Shown here piece by piece: positions 7,006 to 9,811 of a DNA stretch of 9,811 nucleotides. The first letter of the stretch is position 1, and each line of letters starts with the position of its first letter. Made by a program: the position numbers and the translations under genes. The stretch is from Paracoccaceae bacterium (GTDB lineage Bacteria > Pseudomonadota > Alphaproteobacteria > Rhodobacterales > Rhodobacteraceae). Under the pieces are notes generated by a model that saw only the letters and a program-made list of their open reading frames with translations, had not been told where the DNA came from and searched no databases. The stretch lies in the NCBI GenBank assembly GCA_015485015.1, contig WFUK01000317.1, forward strand, positions 1 to 9,811, in the 5' to 3' direction.

Positions 7006-7012
7006 CCTCCTA
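7006..7012 (-). promoter_or_regulatory. Ribosome binding site of the DUF1501 gene overlapping the DUF1800 stop codon
   Basis: Read on the minus strand, TAGGAGG holds both the TAG stop of the DUF1800 gene (7010-7012) and the AGGAGG binding site for the DUF1501 start at 7000. This arrangement favours re-initiation by the same ribosome. Confidence 0.75.
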
Positions 7013-8350
7013 TCGGCGCATCAGAGCGGGGGAAACCAGCAACAAAGACAGGCCTTCCCATTTGGATTCGGCACCGCTTACGGCAAACGAAAGAAATTCG
7101 GGCGCGGTATCCCCGAGCAATGCCTCAAGCAAAGCGCGCGGATCGCGGTCATTGGCGTAGGTATGGGTGAGCTGCCCGACCCATGAAATCCGCGCCGCCA
7201 GTTGCGGCGGGTTGATCCAGCTTTCGGCCTCCTCTGGCCAGCCATCCGGCCCGTTGGGCTGAAAGGGCCGCTGCCCCATGGCGGTGAGCGCGGATTGCAG
7301 CGCCCGCGCCTCTTTGCCACCAACGCTCAAAATATCATCGGCGCTAAACCCCAGCGCGCGCAGCACCGTCACCATATATTCAAAGGGCGGCCTGACTTTG
7401 GGAAAAACATCCGCCCTGGCCGCTGCGCTATCAATCAGCACTTCGTAAAGCGCGCGCATTTCACCACCGCTCGCCAGATAAGCACCGGCCATCGCTTCAA
7501 CCAGCTGCGGCTGCGGGGCAGGGCCGATAAAATGCACCACCAGTTTGCCCGCAAGGTGCCGCGCGGTTTCGGGCATCATCGCCAGATCTTCAAGGAAATC
7601 TTCGATATCCTGCGCGCGCGGTCGCCCGCCACCATAGCTTCTCCCGAGAATGGTCTCCGGTCCCGGCTCGGCGCGATTAGGGGCAAAATCCACCCCGTTC
7701 CGGCCAATGGTCAGCCCCGTTAGCAACTCGGCAAACTGGCGCACATCCTCTTGGGTGTATGAGCCATCAACACCGAGCGTATGCAGCTCCAGCACCTCCC
7801 GCGCAAGGTTTTCATTTAACCCTTTTTCCCGCCGCTGACCGATCTGCGAATTTGGCCCGACCGATACATTTTGTCCAAGGTAAAGCAGCATGGAGGGGTG
7901 GCCAACCACGGCCTTTAGCATATCGGCAAACCGCGTAGAAATATGGGGCCGAATGGCATCTTCGAAATAGGCCGCCAGCATGTAGCTCGAATTGGCCTGC
8001 TGGGGCGTTACGCTGAAATGGTCAATCCAGAAGGCAAAAATACGCTCGCGAAACCCGCGCGGGTTCTCAACCGCGCGCGCCAGAAGCGAGACCATATCCT
8101 TGGCCGCAAGCTGCCGCAATTCCCGCTGCGCCGCCTTAAAGGCCTCTTGATCCTGCCCCCGCATCCCGCGAAGTTCGCGCACGCCCACAAGGCGCTGCAT
8201 GCGCTCATCGGTGCGCAAGACAGGGATTGAAAGGTCGAGCGGGTCCGGTCCGTCAAGCTGGGCCAAAAGCCCGCCGGAAAAGCGGGATTGGTTTGGCTTT
8301 ATGCCGTATTCAAATCGGGCGGCTTGCGTTATTTCTGCTGGTGATGGCAT
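7010..8350 (-). CDS. DUF1800 family protein
   Basis: This 446-residue protein matches the DUF1800 family, which is often encoded beside DUF1501 and whose activity is unknown. Typical blocks are RERIFAFWIDHFSV (101-114), the central LNENLAREVLELHTLGVDG (178-196) followed by SYTQEDV, and the late PFQPNGPDGWPEE (362-374). Length is in the family range. The start at 8350 is set by a very strong AAGGAGG (8356-8362) five bases upstream; the frame stays open to an ATG at 8467, but that would add 39 unlikely residues with no ribosome binding site. The N-terminus MPSPAEITQAARFEYGIKP has neither a Sec nor a Tat signal. The DUF1501 gene begins nine bases after its stop. A 123-bp gap separates it from the upstream SH3 gene. 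Confidence 0.92.
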   Translation of the reverse strand: MPSPAEITQAARFEYGIKPNQSRFSGGLLAQLDGPDPLDLSIPVLRTDERMQRLVGVRELRGMRGQDQEAFKAAQRELRQLAAKDMVSLLARAVENPRGFRERIFAFWIDHFSVTPQQANSSYMLAAYFEDAIRPHISTRFADMLKAVVGHPSMLLYLGQNVSVGPNSQIGQRREKGLNENLAREVLELHTLGVDGSYTQEDVRQFAELLTGLTIGRNGVDFAPNRAEPGPETILGRSYGGGRPRAQDIEDFLEDLAMMPETARHLAGKLVVHFIGPAPQPQLVEAMAGAYLASGGEMRALYEVLIDSAAARADVFPKVRPPFEYMVTVLRALGFSADDILSVGGKEARALQSALTAMGQRPFQPNGPDGWPEEAESWINPPQLAARISWVGQLTHTYANDRDPRALLEALLGDTAPEFLSFAVSGAESKWEGLSLLLVSPALMRR

Positions 8351-8473
8351 CCTGTCCTCCTTGTGCGATTTGAATATAACACGGCGGCGGCGCGGGATTC
8401 CGTCGAAATATATTTTCGAGCCGGTTGATCTGGTGCATTTTCCATCCAGCGCGCTTGCGCCATGCAAAATCGC
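8351..8473. other. Intergenic region upstream of the DUF1800 gene
   Basis: These 123 bp hold the strong DUF1800 ribosome binding site (8356-8362) and, on the minus strand, a TATATT box at about 8372-8377 that could be a -10, preceded by GC-rich DNA without a good -35. A palindrome, TCGAAA-TATAT-TTTCGA, lies at 8403-8419. It is not followed by a T-run that would mark it as a terminator for the SH3 gene. The DUF1800-DUF1501 pair may therefore have its own promoter. Confidence 0.4.
8403..8419. repeat. 17-bp palindrome upstream of the DUF1800 gene
   Basis: TCGAAA and TTTCGA flank a TATAT centre, giving a 6-bp dyad in an otherwise GC-rich gap. It could be a regulator binding site or overlap a -10 region (TATATT on the minus strand). 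No known operator consensus is claimed. Confidence 0.4.
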
Positions 8474-8968
8474 CTATTCGGGGTCGTCGCCCCAAATCGC
8501 ATCTTTTCTCAACCAGCCATTATAGCCGTCCACCGTCGCCTCGCACCATCCCGGCACGCATTCGCCCATGCGCGCGATCACACCGGCCTCCAGCACGGCC
8601 ACCGCTGCGGCAGAATCCCGTGGGGCCTCCCGCAGGGTCAGCCTGTCTTCTTGCACCAAAACGGTGCGGATCGAGCTAAGAAGCCCCGTATGCACCCAGC
8701 CGCCTTCGCCATCCACATCCTGCACCCGAAACCATTCCTGATACTCCGCCAACACCAAAAGCGGCATGCCCCGATGGGCAAATATCCAGTCGATCTGGTT
8801 CGAGGTCGAAGGTCCCCGCCGCACATTGGCGGTTTTGCTTTTGAGCGAAATATAGCGCGGCAGCGGCAAGCCCGTTACCCGCCCTAACCCGTCTTGCTGG
8901 GCCATAACCGGCGGCGCCATGGTGATGACCAAAGCCGATACCATCGTGAATAGAATGCCTGTTTTCAC
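8474..8968 (-). CDS. Secreted bacterial SH3-domain protein (two SH3-like repeats)
   Basis: This 164-residue protein starts with a Sec-type signal peptide: lysine at residue 2, a hydrophobic core to about residue 18, and likely cleavage after VMA (residue 23). The mature part contains two SH3-like units. The first spans about 40-100, with TANVRRGPSTSNQIDW and the WFRVQD...GGWVH strand pair. The second spans about 103-160, with LTLREAPRDSAAAVAVLEAG and GYNGWLRKDAIWG. Such domains often bind peptidoglycan or other envelope partners; the exact ligand is unknown. Cys137 and Cys142 could form a disulphide in the periplasm. The start is a GTG at 8968 with only weak purine-rich sequence upstream (AGG directly adjacent, AAAGAGA further off); the ATG 24 bases inside would remove the positive N-region of the signal. 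The gene is divergent from the dehydrogenase at 9078. Confidence 0.88.
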   Translation of the reverse strand: MKTGILFTMVSALVITMAPPVMAQQDGLGRVTGLPLPRYISLKSKTANVRRGPSTSNQIDWIFAHRGMPLLVLAEYQEWFRVQDVDGEGGWVHTGLLSSIRTVLVQEDRLTLREAPRDSAAAVAVLEAGVIARMGECVPGWCEATVDGYNGWLRKDAIWGDDPE

Positions 8969-9077
8969 CCTGTCAGTCTCTTTCTCGTCTTCTTCTTGCT
9001 TGCGGCGAAATAATATTTCCCTTTGCGGATATTCCTGCCATTATAGCGGCAAATCCCTGCCAAAAGGAACCTCTCAA
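8969..9077. promoter_or_regulatory. Divergent promoter region of the SH3 and dehydrogenase genes
   Basis: On the minus strand a perfect TATAAT hexamer occurs at 9040-9045, which would start a transcript about 65 bases before the SH3 gene; the -35 at 17 bp (TCCTTT) is poor. For the plus strand no well-spaced pair is evident. AAGGAA at 9064-9069, eight bases before the ATG at 9078, is the ribosome binding site of the dehydrogenase. A pyrimidine-rich run on the plus strand (8978-8998) gives the SH3 leader its A/G-rich sequence. Confidence 0.4.
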
Positions 9078-9811
9078 ATGGCCCCTGAAAATGCTGGCAA
9101 ACCAGCGCTGAATGTTGTCGTTACCCGCCAACTCCCCGAACCGGTTGAAACCCGCCTGAACGAATTGTTTAATGTTAAACTTAATGCAGGGCAACAACTT
9201 GACGAGATGGCGCTCGGAGAGGCCATGGAGGCCGCCGATGTGTTGGTCACCACCATCGGAGACCGGATTGACCAGCGCCTTTTAGCCAAAGCCGGACCGA
9301 GTTTGCGCCTGATCGCCAATTATGGTGCAGGGTTTGACCATATCGATGTGCAAACCGCCCTTCAGCGCGGCATTATGGTGTCCAACACCCCCGGGGTCCT
9401 GACCGAAGACACGGCGGATATGACCATGGCTATGATTCTCGCCGTGCCGCGCCGCTTGCGCGAAGGCACGATGCTAATGCAGCAAGGGGAGTGGCAGGGC
9501 TGGTCTCCGACCGCGCTTATGGGGCATCGGATTGGTGGAAAACGTCTCGGTATTCTGGGCATGGGGCGGATCGGGCAGGCCGTCGCGAAACGTGCGGCGG
9601 CTTTTGGGCTACAGGTGCATTATCACAATCGAAAACGCTTACATCCCGATACCGAATCACAGCTGGACGCCACCTATTGGGAGAGCCTTGACCAGATGCT
9701 GGCGCGGATCGATATCCTTTCGGTGCATTGCCCGCATACCCCCGGAACCTTCCATTTGCTCAATGCGCGGCGCTTGAAATTAATGAAGCCGAGCGCCTAT
9801 ATCATCAATAC
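9078..9811 (+). CDS. D-2-hydroxyacid dehydrogenase (glyoxylate/hydroxypyruvate reductase-like), N-terminal 244 residues
   Basis: This enzyme family reduces 2-keto acids such as glyoxylate or hydroxypyruvate to D-2-hydroxyacids with NAD(P)H in the cytoplasm. The visible part holds the split substrate domain with NYGAGFDHID (81-90) and SNTPGVLTEDTADMTMAMIL (102-121). The Rossmann motif GMGRIGQAVAKR begins at 161, and HCPHTPGTFHLLNARRLKLMKPSAYIIN closes the fragment. The motif IANYGAGFDHID with TPGVLTEDTAD is typical of the glyoxylate reductase branch. The usual length is about 320-330 residues; the catalytic Arg, Glu and His lie beyond the window, so activity cannot be verified. His183, two residues after the second Rossmann strand (QVHYHNRKR), together with the basic NRKR, may favour NADPH, but this is an inference. 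The start is supported by AAGGAA at 9064-9069. Confidence 0.93.
   Translation, partial: MAPENAGKPALNVVVTRQLPEPVETRLNELFNVKLNAGQQLDEMALGEAMEAADVLVTTIGDRIDQRLLAKAGPSLRLIANYGAGFDHIDVQTALQRGIMVSNTPGVLTEDTADMTMAMILAVPRRLREGTMLMQQGEWQGWSPTALMGHRIGGKRLGILGMGRIGQAVAKRAAAFGLQVHYHNRKRLHPDTESQLDATYWESLDQMLARIDILSVHCPHTPGTFHLLNARRLKLMKPSAYIIN

Noticed and set aside
8375..8395. CGG-rich run before the DUF1800 gene as a structured RNA or repeat
   Set aside because: It is a short GC-rich run with no matching complementary arm and fits background composition.
8351..8467. Upstream start for DUF1800 at 8467 (39 extra residues)
   Set aside because: The ATG at 8350 has an excellent AAGGAGG five bases upstream; the extension contains Arg-rich sequence and no binding site precedes its ATG.

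Overview
The window looks like a chromosomal segment of an alphaproteobacterium, most likely a Rhodobacterales/Roseobacter-type organism. The evidence is the style of the aconitase, CcmA/CcmB and DUF1800/DUF1501 proteins, moderately high GC, strong AAGGAGG-type ribosome binding sites and tight gene packing. I could not run a database search, so the taxonomic call rests on recognising families. No RNA gene, insertion sequence, CRISPR array or prophage signature was seen. No gene-free stretch reaches 300 bases.

Layout. (1) 1-1701, minus: the N-terminal 567 residues of aconitate hydratase AcnA, cut by the window edge. (2) 1835-2803, minus: a zinc-less quinone-oxidoreductase-like dehydrogenase. 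(3) 2974-4366, minus: a small-membrane-protein / XRE regulator / DUF2306 membrane-protein run, read in the order 4366 to 2974. A strong hairpin (2933-2968) follows its last stop codon. (4) 4367-4506: a divergent control region with two related 20-bp repeats 42 bp apart. (5) 4507-5816, plus: ccmA and ccmB, the ATPase and membrane subunit of the cytochrome c maturation transporter, joined by a TAATG overlap. (6) 5828-8968, minus: an SH3-domain secreted protein, then a DUF1800 protein, then a Tat-exported DUF1501 protein. The last two are tightly coupled. (7) 9078-9811, plus: a D-2-hydroxyacid dehydrogenase cut by the right edge, divergent from the SH3 gene.

How the genes relate. AcnA is a core TCA enzyme with a [4Fe-4S] cluster. 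CcmAB powers the release of haem-loaded CcmE in cytochrome c biogenesis; the usual partners ccmC, ccmD and ccmG are not in the window, because ccmB runs head-on into the DUF1501 gene. The XRE regulator and the membrane protein one base upstream form a typical self-controlled pair, and the repeats in their promoter region are good candidates for the operator. The least understood part is the DUF1800-DUF1501 pair: the DUF1501 protein carries a twin-arginine signal, while the DUF1800 protein has no visible export signal.

Overall this is mostly ordinary chromosomal sequence. I see no clear new multi-gene system. The points most worth a second look are the repeats at 4391-4452, the DUF1800/DUF1501 export question and the isolated ccmAB pair.
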